45,172 nucleotides of DNA. It comes from Desulfurellaceae bacterium (GTDB lineage: Bacteria > Desulfobacterota > Binatia > Bin18). Numbering within the stretch: position 1 is the stretch's first letter; each line of letters begins with the position of its first letter. Positions 17,619-25,060 of this stretch are shown piece after piece. The translations under genes were made by a program, and so were the position numbers. The notes below the pieces were generated by a model. The model was given only the letters and a program-made list of their open reading frames with translations, was not told the DNA's origin and searched no databases. Location of the stretch: contig JAGWBB010000026.1 in NCBI GenBank assembly GCA_021296095.1, positions 1 through 45,172 on the forward strand, written 5' to 3'.

Positions 17619-18710
17619 CTATTCCACCAGGAGAATGACCAGGGCGGTGGCCATCACATTGACCAGCGCGAGCGGCAGCAGAATCTTCCAGCCCAGGCTG
17701 ATCAGCTGATCGTAACGAAAGCGGGGCAGGGTCCAGCGAATCATGATCTGCAGCCAGCAGAAAAAGATGACCTTGAGGGTAAACGCGCCGACCTGCAGCA
17801 GGCTGACCAGCAGCGACGGCAGGCCGATGCTCAGCCCGCCCGGGAACTGAAACCCCTCGCGGACCAGAAAAGGCACCTGCCAGCCGCCAAAAAACAGCGT
17901 CGTCACCAGCGCCGCGACCACCACCACCTCGACAAAATCGACCAGCATGAAGGTCGCCTGCTTCATGCCCGAGTATTCGGTGAAATAGCCCGAGATCAGC
18001 TCCGACTCGGCCTCCGGCAGATCGAACGGGTTGCGTTTGCTCTCGGCAATGCCGGCGGTCAGAAAGATGAAAAAGGCGACCGGCTGCAAGAAAATCCCCC
18101 AGGCCGGGATCACCCCGCCCCACAGCTGGCCCTGGGCGCGCGAGATAACCTGGAGGTCAAGCGTACCAAAGCTCAGCACCACCCCGATCAGCGACAGGCC
18201 CATGGCGATCTCATACGAGATCATCTGGGCCGAGCCGCGAATGCCGCCCAGCAGCGCCCAGCGGTTGTTGGACGCCCAGCCGCCCAGCACCACGCCGTAC
18301 ACCCCCAGCGAGACCATGGCCAGAACGTACAGCAGGCCGACGTTGAGCGAGGCTGCCTGCAGGGTGATGGTCCGCTCGCCGATCACCAGCACATCCCCGA
18401 ACGGGATGACCAGAAAGGTAATCAGAATCGGCAGCAGGGCAATGATCGGGGCCAGGGTGTGCAACACACGGTCGGCCCCGGGCGGAATGAAGTCTTCCTT
18501 GGTGATCAGCTTGAGCGGATCGGCCACCAGGGTGTTGATCAGGCCGAAGTTGAACGGCAGCTTGCCAAAAATGGCGGCCCGGTTGGCGCCGATCCGGTCC
18601 TGCAACACCGCGCTGCCCTTGCGCTCAACCCACAGCAGCAGCCCGCCCAGGTTGATGACCATGAACAGGACCAGCAGGGTGAGCACAAAAGAAATGATGA
18701 AATCCAGCAT
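17619..18710 (-). CDS. nuoH: NADH-quinone oxidoreductase subunit H
   Basis: 363 residues, eight helices; forms the quinone-binding chamber at the junction of the two arms. Seen: WVERKGSAVLQDRIGANRA (the ERK/QxRxGP-type motif), FDLPEAESELISGYFTEYSGMKQATF with its conserved acidic residues, and RYDQLISLGWKILLPLAL. ATG at 18708-18710, only 7 bp after the nuoE stop. In most operons nuoF and nuoG stand between E and H; here the junction is direct and shows no remnant. Confidence 0.95.
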   Translation of the reverse strand: MLDFIISFVLTLLVLFMVINLGGLLLWVERKGSAVLQDRIGANRAAIFGKLPFNFGLINTLVADPLKLITKEDFIPPGADRVLHTLAPIIALLPILITFLVIPFGDVLVIGERTITLQAASLNVGLLYVLAMVSLGVYGVVLGGWASNNRWALLGGIRGSAQMISYEIAMGLSLIGVVLSFGTLDLQVISRAQGQLWGGVIPAWGIFLQPVAFFIFLTAGIAESKRNPFDLPEAESELISGYFTEYSGMKQATFMLVDFVEVVVVAALVTTLFFGGWQVPFLVREGFQFPGGLSIGLPSLLVSLLQVGAFTLKVIFFCWLQIMIRWTLPRFRYDQLISLGWKILLPLALVNVMATALVILLVE

Positions 18711-18717
18711 GCGCGCG

Positions 18718-19200
18718 TCAGGCTTTCTCGGCTAAACCGTCGAGCAGATGCCCGACCCGGTCCGGGGTCAGGTTTTCGTGATAGTCGTCATTGACCTGGA
18801 CGACCGGGGCCGTGCCGCACGAGCCCAGGCACTCGACCTCGCTCAGCGAAAAGACCTGGTCGGCCGTGGTCTGGCCCAGCCCGATGCCGAGCTTGTCCTG
18901 GACGCAGTCCACGATCCGGTCTGAACCCCGCAGGCGGCACGACAGATTGGTACACACCTGGAGGTGAAACCGACCCATCGGCTTCCTGTACAGCATGGTA
19001 TAGAACGAGGCCACCGAGGCCACATAGGCGGGTGACAGCTCAAGCAGCTGGGCGATATACTCCATGACCTCCAGGCTCAGATAGCCGAACTCCTGCTGGG
19101 CCAGCCAGAAGGTCGGCAGCAGGGCCGCCTGCTTGGTCGGATAGTGGCTCAGAGTCTCCTCAAAGCGCTGGTAGGTCGCGTCTGAAAATTGTACCGCCAT
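18718..19200 (-). CDS. nuoE: NADH-quinone oxidoreductase subunit E (24 kDa-type, 2Fe-2S)
   Basis: 160 residues with a thioredoxin-like fold carrying the N1a [2Fe-2S] cluster. The four ligands are seen as CTNLSC (C-x4-C) and CLGSC (C-x3-C). The N-terminal helical part shows ALLPTFWLAQQEFGYLSLEV. I chose the ATG at 19198-19200 (MAVQFSDATYQRF); an in-frame GTG at 19242 would overlap nuoD and add 14 unconserved residues. NuoE normally docks on NuoF (FMN/NADH site), but no nuoF is present in the operon or elsewhere in the window. Confidence 0.93.
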   Translation of the reverse strand: MAVQFSDATYQRFEETLSHYPTKQAALLPTFWLAQQEFGYLSLEVMEYIAQLLELSPAYVASVASFYTMLYRKPMGRFHLQVCTNLSCRLRGSDRIVDCVQDKLGIGLGQTTADQVFSLSEVECLGSCGTAPVVQVNDDYHENLTPDRVGHLLDGLAEKA

Positions 19201-19222
19201 GCCGAATCTGCTGAATCCTTGG

Positions 19223-20431
19223 CTATCGGTCGCACTCGCCACCGATCATGTTGACCATGCCGAAGGTGGTGATGATATCGGATATCAGGTGGCCTTTGAG
19301 CATCGTGCCGAGTGCGGCCATGCCAAAGAAGCACGGCGGACGAACCCGGACCCGGTACGGTCGGCCGCTGCCGTCGCTGACCAGGTAGAAGCCCAGTTCG
19401 CCGTTAGCCCCCTCGACCGGGATATAGACCTCGCCGGGCGGGATTTTCACCCCCTCAATGACCAGCTTGAAGTGGTTCATCAAGCCCTCGATATTGCCGT
19501 ACACGTCCTTTTTGTCGGGCAGGCTGATGCGGGGATCGTCAACCCGGATGGGACCCTCGGGCAGCTGCTCCAGGGCCTGCTCAATCATGCGCTTGCTCTG
19601 CCGGAGTTCTTCAAAGCGGACCGCAAAGCGGTCGTAATTGTCGCCCTGGGTGCCGGTCGGAATATCGAAGTCGAGCCGGTCGTAGACCAGGTACGGCTGG
19701 GAGCGACGGATATCGTGGGGGATGCCGGTCGCCCGCAACAGCGGACCGGTCAGGCTGTAGGACACCGCGTCCTGCTGGGAGATGGCGCCGACCCCGGACA
19801 TACGCTCAATGAAAATCCGGTTCTTTGACAGCAGCTGATCGCAGTCGGACAGGATTTTGTCGATATCCCCAAACGTGTCGCGCACCCGCTCGGCAAAGCC
19901 GTGAGGCACATCCTGGGTCACCCCGCCGACCCGGGCATAGCTGACGGTCAGCCGCGCCCCGGTCACGGCCGAGACCAGGTCGTAGAGCAGCTCGCGCGTT
20001 TCCATCATGTAGAAGCCGACCGAGATGGCGCCGGCCTCGGCCGCCGCCATGCCCAGACAGGTCATGTGGTCGGTGATGCGCGAGATCTCGCTCATGATGG
20101 TCCGAATATACTGGCAGCGTTCCGGCACCTCGATTTCCAGCAGCTTCTCGGCCGCCAGGGCAAAGGCCACATTATTGATGAGCGGCGAGGCGTAGTTCAG
20201 CCGGTCGGTGTAGGGCACAACGTGGTTCCAGGTGCGCTGCTCGCACATCTTCTCAAAGCCGCGGTGCAGATAGCCGATCTCGGTCTCAAGGTTAAGGATT
20301 TTTTCGCCGTCGAGGGTCAGGTCGAACTTGATCGTGCCGTGGGTGGCCGGATGGGACGGCCCCATCTGCAGGGACATCACCTCCGAGGTCGGGTCCAGGC
20401 TTTCGGCGGCCGGGGGTGCCTCTTGTGCCAT
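19223..20431 (-). CDS. nuoD: NADH-quinone oxidoreductase subunit D
   Basis: 402 residues; 49-kDa-type quinone-site subunit related to NiFe hydrogenase large subunits. Seen: MGPSHPATHGTIKF with the quinone-binding His, IGYLHRGFEKMCE, YTDRLNYASPLINN, and the C-terminal DIITTFGMVNMIGGECDR. ATG at 20429-20431, one base after the nuoC stop. A normal-length, separate NuoD, not a NuoCD fusion. Confidence 0.96.
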   Translation of the reverse strand: MAQEAPPAAESLDPTSEVMSLQMGPSHPATHGTIKFDLTLDGEKILNLETEIGYLHRGFEKMCEQRTWNHVVPYTDRLNYASPLINNVAFALAAEKLLEIEVPERCQYIRTIMSEISRITDHMTCLGMAAAEAGAISVGFYMMETRELLYDLVSAVTGARLTVSYARVGGVTQDVPHGFAERVRDTFGDIDKILSDCDQLLSKNRIFIERMSGVGAISQQDAVSYSLTGPLLRATGIPHDIRRSQPYLVYDRLDFDIPTGTQGDNYDRFAVRFEELRQSKRMIEQALEQLPEGPIRVDDPRISLPDKKDVYGNIEGLMNHFKLVIEGVKIPPGEVYIPVEGANGELGFYLVSDGSGRPYRVRVRPPCFFGMAALGTMLKGHLISDIITTFGMVNMIGGECDR

Positions 20432-20432
20432 G

Positions 20433-20933
20433 TTATTTTTTATTCCACGGGTTGGCGATCGGGTCGCGCTCTTCGACCAGGGGCTGGCGCTTGGCGACCG
20501 GATAATCCTTGCGCAGCGGATGGCCCTGAAACTCTTCGTACATCAGAATCCGGGTGAGCTTGGGATGATCCCGGAACGACACCCCGAACATGTCCCAGAC
20601 CTCGCGCTCCAGCCAGTTGGCCGCCTTCCACAGTGCGGTCACCGACGGCAGCCAGGCCTCGTCCTCGGCCACCCGGACCTTGACCCGCAGGCGGTGGTTG
20701 AGCCGCAGCGAGTACAGGTGGTAGACCACCTCAAAGCGCGGCTCCTGGCCAAAAAAATCGACCGCGCTCAGATCGACCAGCATATTCAAGGCAAACTCGG
20801 GGTCGTCTCTGAGGCGGGTCAGCACCTCAATCAGGTCGGCCCGCTCCAGCACGATCGTGGCGTTGTCGTGGTGCGTATGGCTCTCGACAATCTTGCCCGA
20901 AAAGGCGCTCTCGGCTTTGCTCAGCAGCTCCAT
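20433..20933 (-). CDS. nuoC: NADH-quinone oxidoreductase subunit C
   Basis: 166 residues from the ATG at 20931-20933 (MELLSKAESAFSG), 22 bp after the nuoA stop. 30-kDa-type hydrophilic subunit of the peripheral arm. The conserved WLEREVWDMFGVSFRDHPKL and GHPLRKDYPV blocks are intact. An in-frame TTG at 20969 would overlap the nuoA end and is less likely. nuoB, which in nearly all operons separates nuoA from nuoC, is missing here. Confidence 0.94.
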   Translation of the reverse strand: MELLSKAESAFSGKIVESHTHHDNATIVLERADLIEVLTRLRDDPEFALNMLVDLSAVDFFGQEPRFEVVYHLYSLRLNHRLRVKVRVAEDEAWLPSVTALWKAANWLEREVWDMFGVSFRDHPKLTRILMYEEFQGHPLRKDYPVAKRQPLVEERDPIANPWNKK

Positions 20934-20949
20934 GGCCGTCTCGCTCGTC

Positions 20950-20965
20950 GTCGGCCTAGGCCGAC
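20950..20965. repeat. Perfect 16-bp palindrome at the nuoA-nuoC junction
   Basis: GTCGGCCTAGGCCGAC is its own reverse complement and spans the nuoA stop codon, at the place where nuoB would normally follow. With no loop it is better suited to protein binding as DNA than to an RNA hairpin. Confidence 0.7.
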
Positions 20966-21309
20966 TCAAGTGCCCCTTTTTTGATCACATACACCAGCCC
21001 GACCGCCAGAATCAGGACAAAGACCAGCATTTCCACAAAGCCGAACAGCCCCAGCCGGCGAAACACCACCGCCCAGGGGTAGAGAAACACCACCTCAAGG
21101 TCAAACACGATGAACAGAATGGCGACCAGGTAGAACTTGACCGAGAATCGGCCCCAGGCCGAACCGCTCGGCGGGTTGCCACACTCGAACGGCTCATCTT
21201 TGACTGCGGAATGCTGCCGGGGGCCGAACAGGGTGCTGGCAAAGACCATGGCCCCCGCCACCGCCCCGGCTAAGATCAGCGCTATCAGGACCGGAACGTA
21301 CTGCTCCAT
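20956..21309 (-). CDS. nuoA: NADH-quinone oxidoreductase subunit A
   Basis: 117 residues, three membrane helices, standard NuoA. Seen: EPFECGNPPSGSAWGRFSVKFYLVA (the loop with the conserved Cys near the quinone site) and the acidic FDLEVVFLYPWAV. I chose the ATG at 21307-21309, behind GAGGGGAAT; upstream in-frame codons are not conserved. First gene of the nuo operon, preceded by a hairpin leader and a promoter with a perfect -35 box. Confidence 0.95.
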   Translation of the reverse strand: MEQYVPVLIALILAGAVAGAMVFASTLFGPRQHSAVKDEPFECGNPPSGSAWGRFSVKFYLVAILFIVFDLEVVFLYPWAVVFRRLGLFGFVEMLVFVLILAVGLVYVIKKGALESA

Positions 21310-21326
21310 ATTCCCCTCGATCAAAA

Positions 21327-21368
21327 TGGACGATGATGACCAACTGAGCCGGAAGAGATCATCGTCCA
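21327..21368 (-). promoter_or_regulatory. Leader hairpin in the nuo operon 5' untranslated region
   Basis: Perfect 11-bp inverted repeat, TGGACGATGAT (21327-21337) and ATCATCGTCCA (21358-21368), with a 20-nt loop. It sits between the predicted transcription start (about 21379) and the nuoA ribosome-binding site. It could be an mRNA-stabilising leader, a translational control element or an operator. Confidence 0.6.
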
Positions 21369-21385
21369 CTTTGCATGCCGCAGGC

Positions 21386-21414
21386 ATAAAAACAGAGGCC
21401 GTCAGGGGTGTCAA
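21386..21414 (-). promoter_or_regulatory. Promoter of the nuo operon
   Basis: On the minus strand: perfect TTGACA (21414-21409), a 17-nt spacer, then TTTTAT (21391-21386; four of six). It is the only good match found upstream of nuoA, back-to-back with the tRNA-Ser promoter. Confidence 0.5.
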
Positions 21415-21442
21415 GCCAGGACACGGTCATGCCCCCAGTTTC

Positions 21443-21471
21443 TTGCGGTCCCAACCCGGAGGTGGTACAAC
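21443..21471 (+). promoter_or_regulatory. Promoter of tRNA-Ser (and probably ffs)
   Basis: TTGCGG (21443-21448), a 17-nt spacer, TACAAC (21466-21471). Its position, 11 nt before the tRNA 5' end, fits a stable-RNA promoter with a very short leader. Confidence 0.45.
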
Positions 21472-21481
21472 CCCGCATGTG

Positions 21482-21568
21482 GGAGAGGTGCCAGAGTGGC
21501 CGATTGGGCACGACTGGAAATCGTGTGTACCTTTACCGGTACCGAGGGTTCGAATCCCTCCCTCTCCG
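21482..21568 (+). tRNA. tRNA-Ser (anticodon GGA)
   Basis: Acceptor stem GGAGAGG (21482-21488) pairs with CCTCTCC (21561-21567), discriminator G at 21568. Anticodon stem-loop CACGA-CTGGAAA-TCGTG gives anticodon GGA, reading UCC/UCU. A long variable arm (GTACC/GGTAC stem) is typical of class II tRNA-Ser. T-arm GAGGG-TTCGAAT-CCCTC. CCA is not encoded. The 3' end abuts the SRP RNA gene. Confidence 0.97.
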
Positions 21569-21570
21569 TC

Positions 21571-21684
21571 AGTGGTGATAGCTAGGTCCTGCGCAAGGGA
21601 GTTCGGGAACCCCGTCAGGTCCGGAAGGAAGCAGCGGTACCGATTTCATCTCTGTGCCGCAGGGTAGCCTAGCTATCACCACTG
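21571..21684 (+). ncRNA. ffs: Signal recognition particle RNA (bacterial small SRP RNA, 4.5S type)
   Basis: The apical domain motif GTCAGGTCCGGAAGGAAGCAGC-type loop (about 21614-21635), which binds Ffh and promotes FtsY association, is present. The 5' and 3' ends pair over 19 perfect bases (21568-21586 with 21668-21686), giving the expected single rod of about 110 nt. It lies between tRNA-Ser and dnaX, a common bacterial order. The outermost pairs extend to the tRNA discriminator base, so mature ends are uncertain by a few nucleotides. Confidence 0.95.
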
Positions 21685-21720
21685 ACGGCAGAAGGGCGGC
21701 TCTCCGCAGCGTTGCTAGCC

Positions 21721-23547
21721 ATGAGTTATCTCGTCCTCGCCCGCAAGTGGCGGCCCCAGACCTTCGATCAGGTGGTTGGCCAGGAGCATGTGACCCGGAC
21801 CCTGCAGAACGCGATTCAGAGCGGCCGGATCGCCCACGCGTTCTTGTTCACCGGCCCGCGTGGCGTCGGCAAGACGACCATCGCCCGGCTGCTGGCCAAG
21901 GCTCTGAACTGTGAGGGCGGACCGACGCCCCAGCCCTGCAACAGCTGTAGCAACTGCACCGAGATTACCGCCGGCAGCTCAATCGACGTGCTGGAGATTG
22001 ACGGCGCCTCGCATACCGGGGTCGATCACGTCCGCGATATTACCGAAGGGGTGCAATACCGCCCGGCCAAGAGCCGCTTCCGGGTGGTCATTATCGACGA
22101 AGTCCACATGCTGTCGAACGCGGCCTTTAACGCCCTGCTGAAAACCCTGGAGGAGCCGCCGGCCCACGTCAAGTTCATCTTTGCCACCACCGAGGTCCAG
22201 AAAATTCTGGCCACGATCATGTCGCGCTGCCAGCGCTACGATTTCAAACGGATTCCGCTGCGCGATTTGCTCGGCCAGCTGAGCGCCCTGGCCGAGCACG
22301 AAGGCTTCGCGTGCGACGAGGTCGGCCTGTCCCTGATCGCGCGTGAGGCGGACGGCAGTCTGCGGGATGCCGAGTCGCTGCTTGAGCAGGTCGTGACCTG
22401 GGGTGACGGTCAGGTCAACGCCCAGACCGTCCGCCAGGCGCTCGGGGTGGCCGACCGCCAGGTCCTGTTTCAGATTGTCGAGGCCATCCTGGCCAACGAC
22501 CCGGCTGCGGTGCTGCGCATCGCCGGCGATCTGTACGAATACGGCTACGATCCGCGTCGGCTGTGCCGCGATCTGCTGGAACACTTTCACCATCTGGTCA
22601 TCATCAAGGTGTGCGCCGACCCGGCCGTGCTGAGCGACCTGCCCGACCATGAAGTCACCGCGGTCCAGGACCAGGCTGCCAAGCGCTCGCTCGAAGACAT
22701 CCAGCGTCTGTTCAGTCTGCTGTTGCGGGCCGAGGAAGAGATCAACCAGACCGCCTATCCCCAGCTGGCGGTCGAAATGAGCCTGGTCAAGCTGGCCAGC
22801 CAGCCGCCGGTCATGCCGATTGACGAGGCCCTGGCCCAGCTTCGGGCGCTGGGCGAGCAACTCACCAGCCCAAACCTGGACCGAGGGCGTCCCGCCCTCG
22901 CCCCCCCGGCCGGTGCGCAGGAGCCAAGACCGGCTGTCGCGCCCAAGTCAGACCCGGCCGACTCTTTGGTGTCCGATCCACGCCCGTCCGCGCCACCCGC
23001 CCCCAGCCTGAGGCCCGACACGCCCCCCCCGACCAAAACGCCCCACTTACAGCCGGTTCCTGACTCTCCGCCCAGCCCCGGCAACGAAGACCCTTGGGAG
23101 CGCCTGTTGGCCGCAGTCCAAAAGGACAAGCTGTCGCTGTTTTTTGCCCTCAAATCGGGTCAGCTGCACGACCTCGATCAGACCGTGCTGACCATTGGGG
23201 TGCGCAAAGAGCCGTATTTCAAAGAACTCACCCGCCAAGAGAACCGCACGATTCTGGAAGAGGCCGCAGGCCGGGTCTTTGGTCGGCCGCTGAGGATTGC
23301 GGTCACCAAGGGCGAGCCGCCACAGGCCGCCACACAAACTGAGCCAAACGGTACGGCCGCTCCGGCGTCCCCAAACGGGTCGCCGCCGGTTGCGGCCAGC
23401 CCTGCCGACGGACCAGCCGGAACGCGTTCCGGCAGTCCAGCGGCGACGGACGAAGACCCGCTGGTCCGAACCGTGCTCGACGTGCTGGGCGGAGAAGTCC
23501 AGAAGACCCGTATCCGGGGCGGCAGCGGTCGCCAGGGCGGGCAATGA
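21721..23547 (+). CDS. dnaX: DNA polymerase III subunit gamma/tau
   Basis: 608 residues from ATG 21721 (MSYLVLARKWRPQTFDQVVG); a TTG three codons earlier is possible. Clamp-loader ATPase: Walker A GPRGVGKTT, a zinc module C-x8-C-x2-C-x2-C (NCEGG...PCNSCSNC), Walker B VVIIDEVHML and a sensor-1 region. After about residue 390 comes a long Pro/Ala-rich linker, then a C-terminal tau-like domain (ERLLAAVQKDKLSLFFAL to the end) for polymerase binding. I saw no A-rich slippery sequence, so only the full-length form is predicted. First protein gene of dnaX-ybaB-recR. No strong Shine-Dalgarno is visible. Confidence 0.96.
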   Translation: MSYLVLARKWRPQTFDQVVGQEHVTRTLQNAIQSGRIAHAFLFTGPRGVGKTTIARLLAKALNCEGGPTPQPCNSCSNCTEITAGSSIDVLEIDGASHTGVDHVRDITEGVQYRPAKSRFRVVIIDEVHMLSNAAFNALLKTLEEPPAHVKFIFATTEVQKILATIMSRCQRYDFKRIPLRDLLGQLSALAEHEGFACDEVGLSLIAREADGSLRDAESLLEQVVTWGDGQVNAQTVRQALGVADRQVLFQIVEAILANDPAAVLRIAGDLYEYGYDPRRLCRDLLEHFHHLVIIKVCADPAVLSDLPDHEVTAVQDQAAKRSLEDIQRLFSLLLRAEEEINQTAYPQLAVEMSLVKLASQPPVMPIDEALAQLRALGEQLTSPNLDRGRPALAPPAGAQEPRPAVAPKSDPADSLVSDPRPSAPPAPSLRPDTPPPTKTPHLQPVPDSPPSPGNEDPWERLLAAVQKDKLSLFFALKSGQLHDLDQTVLTIGVRKEPYFKELTRQENRTILEEAAGRVFGRPLRIAVTKGEPPQAATQTEPNGTAAPASPNGSPPVAASPADGPAGTRSGSPAATDEDPLVRTVLDVLGGEVQKTRIRGGSGRQGGQ

Positions 23548-23604
23548 TACGCCCCTGAGCAGAAAACCTCAGCGTCCGCCGTCAAGGCACAGACAGGAGT
23601 CGGT

Positions 23605-23931
23605 ATGGCAGATTTTAATATTGGCGACATCATGAAACAGGCCCAACAGCTCCAGAGCCGGCTCAGCCAAGTCCAGGAACAGGCCGCCCGCAAGACCGTC
23701 ACCGCCACCGCCGGCGGCAGCATGGTCAGCGCCGAGGTCAACGGTGGGCTGGAGCTGGTCTCGCTGACCATCGATCCGGTGCTGCTGGACGGCGACGAGG
23801 TGGACAGAGAGATGATTCAAGACCTCGTCCTTGCGGCCGTCAATCAGGGCATCAACCAGGCCAAGAAGATGATGGCCGATGAGGTCGGCAAGCTGACCGG
23901 TGGACTCAAAATTCCCGGCCTGACCCCATGA
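23605..23931 (+). CDS. YbaB/EbfC family nucleoid-associated protein
   Basis: 108 residues. N-terminal MADFNIGDIMKQAQQLQSRL and the central VTATAGGSMVSAEVNGGLELVSLTIDP are the family signature. These small dimeric proteins bind DNA and are nearly always encoded between dnaX and recR, as here. CAGGAG precedes the ATG. The stop overlaps the recR start as ATGA (23928-23931). Confidence 0.95.
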   Translation: MADFNIGDIMKQAQQLQSRLSQVQEQAARKTVTATAGGSMVSAEVNGGLELVSLTIDPVLLDGDEVDREMIQDLVLAAVNQGINQAKKMMADEVGKLTGGLKIPGLTP

Positions 23932-24524
23932 ACCTCACCCCGTCTCTGGCACGTCTGGTCGAGCAGCTCGGCAGGCTGCCCGGCATTGGCGAAAAAACGG
24001 CCACCCGCCTGGCCATGTTCATTCTGAACGCCGACCGTGAGTATGCCGAGGCGCTGGCCGAGGCGGTCTGGGCGGTCAAGGCTGAAACGACTCTGTGTCA
24101 AGAGTGCTTTGGCCTGGCCGAAGGCGAGCGCTGCGCCATCTGTCTCGATCCCAAGCGCAACGACGAGGCCATCTGTGTGGTTGAAGAGCCGGCCGACCTG
24201 ATAGCGCTGGAGAAGGTCCACGAGTATCGGGGCAGATATCACGTCCTGCACGGGGTCTTGTCGCCCCTCGACGGCATCGGTCCCGAAGAACTCAAGATCG
24301 CCCCGCTGCTGGACCGGCTGCGGCGCGGCGCAGCCCAGGAGGTCATCGTCGCCACCAATCCGACTACCGAGGGCGAAGCCACCGCGCTGTATCTGGCCAA
24401 AGTCATCAAGCCGCTCGGTCCGCGGGTCAGCCGTATCGCCCGTGGCATTCCCATGGGCGGCGACGTGGAATACACCGATGTCGTGACCCTGGGCCGGGCC
24501 CTCGAAGGGCGGCGGGAGATGTAG
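23928..24524 (+). CDS. recR: Recombination protein RecR
   Basis: 198 residues, full length. Helix-hairpin-helix GRLPGIGEKTATRLA (about 16-30), a zinc site CQECFGLAEGERCAIC (about 58-73), a Toprim domain starting ICVVEEPADL, and the C-terminal RIARGIPMGGDVEYTD. Acts with RecO/RecF to load RecA at single-strand gaps. ATGA overlap with ybaB indicates translational coupling. Confidence 0.97.
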   Translation: MNLTPSLARLVEQLGRLPGIGEKTATRLAMFILNADREYAEALAEAVWAVKAETTLCQECFGLAEGERCAICLDPKRNDEAICVVEEPADLIALEKVHEYRGRYHVLHGVLSPLDGIGPEELKIAPLLDRLRRGAAQEVIVATNPTTEGEATALYLAKVIKPLGPRVSRIARGIPMGGDVEYTDVVTLGRALEGRREM

Positions 24525-24555
24525 CCGCCCGGCTCGGCTGGACAACGCGCCATAC

Positions 24556-24584
24556 TTTACACCCGCCCGGCCCTTTGCTACAAA
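24556..24584 (+). promoter_or_regulatory. Promoter of tRNA-Asn
   Basis: TTTACA (24556-24561), a 17-nt spacer, TACAAA (24579-24584). Predicted start about 24591, some 27 nt before the tRNA. Confidence 0.5.
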
Positions 24585-24617
24585 AATCTGCCCAGACTGC
24601 TGCACGCACGCATGTGA

Positions 24618-24693
24618 TCCTCGGTAGCTCAACCGGCAGAGCAATCGGCTGTTAACCGATGGGTTGTAGGTTCGAATCCTACCCGAGGAGCCA
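24618..24693 (+). tRNA. tRNA-Asn (anticodon GTT), CCA encoded
   Basis: Acceptor TCCTCGG (24618-24624) pairs with CCGAGGA (24683-24689), discriminator G, then an encoded CCA (24691-24693). Anticodon arm ATCGG-CTGTTAA-CCGAT gives GUU. T-arm has GGTTCGAATCC. It stands alone behind its own promoter and ahead of a sparse accessory region, but I found no duplicated 3' end that would mark an attachment site. Confidence 0.97.
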
Positions 24694-24731
24694 TCTTTCC
24701 ACCGCCAACTCGGGCGCCTCGATAGCTAACG

Positions 24732-24765
24732 CGAAGCCCCGGAGGATCACCCCTTCGGGGCTTCG
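24732..24765 (+). terminator. Hairpin after tRNA-Asn, probable terminator
   Basis: CGAAGCCCCG (24732-24741) pairs perfectly with CGGGGCTTCG (24756-24765) over a 14-nt loop. There is no proper T-run after it (TCGTATCTGG), so termination would be weak or factor-assisted. Confidence 0.5.
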
Positions 24766-25060
24766 TCGTATCTGGCGCTTTTCCAAAGAGTGACGCCCCT
24801 TCCTACTTGGTCCTCGTTTCTCCGGTTCGTAAATTCAACCTGGGATGCCGCGTGCAACCAGATTGACGAATCACTTCAGGAGCGCCGTTTCGGCTCGTTA
24901 GCCGAAGGCTCCCGCGAGATGGTCGAAGGCCCGTTTCAGTTCACCGAGCTGCTGGATGTCGGCCACTTCGTCCCGGTTGTTGGATGTTGACAAAATTGCT
25001 ACGTAATTTGCGCACCCTATAACTCGATGGCAACGCGGAAAACAACGAAGGGGAATAACC
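24766..25060. other. Non-coding stretch with no supported gene
   Basis: About 295 bp between the tRNA-Asn hairpin and the next gene. Short open frames occur on both strands but none shows a ribosome-binding site, conserved motif or consistent codon bias. AAGGGGAAT near 25050 belongs to the following gene. Confidence 0.5.

Noticed and set aside
13576-18794. Long plus-strand open frames rich in Gln/His/Asp across the nuo operon
   Set aside because: Composition is typical of antisense to membrane-protein genes; the minus strand carries unmistakable nuo genes.
20433-20969. Longer NuoC from TTG at 20969
   Set aside because: Would overlap the nuoA end and add 12 unconserved residues; the ATG at 20933 fits the family.
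22900-23100. Programmed frameshift in dnaX giving a separate gamma form
   Set aside because: No A-rich slippery heptamer with a downstream stem is visible near the linker; only C-runs, which are not known slippery sites for DnaX.
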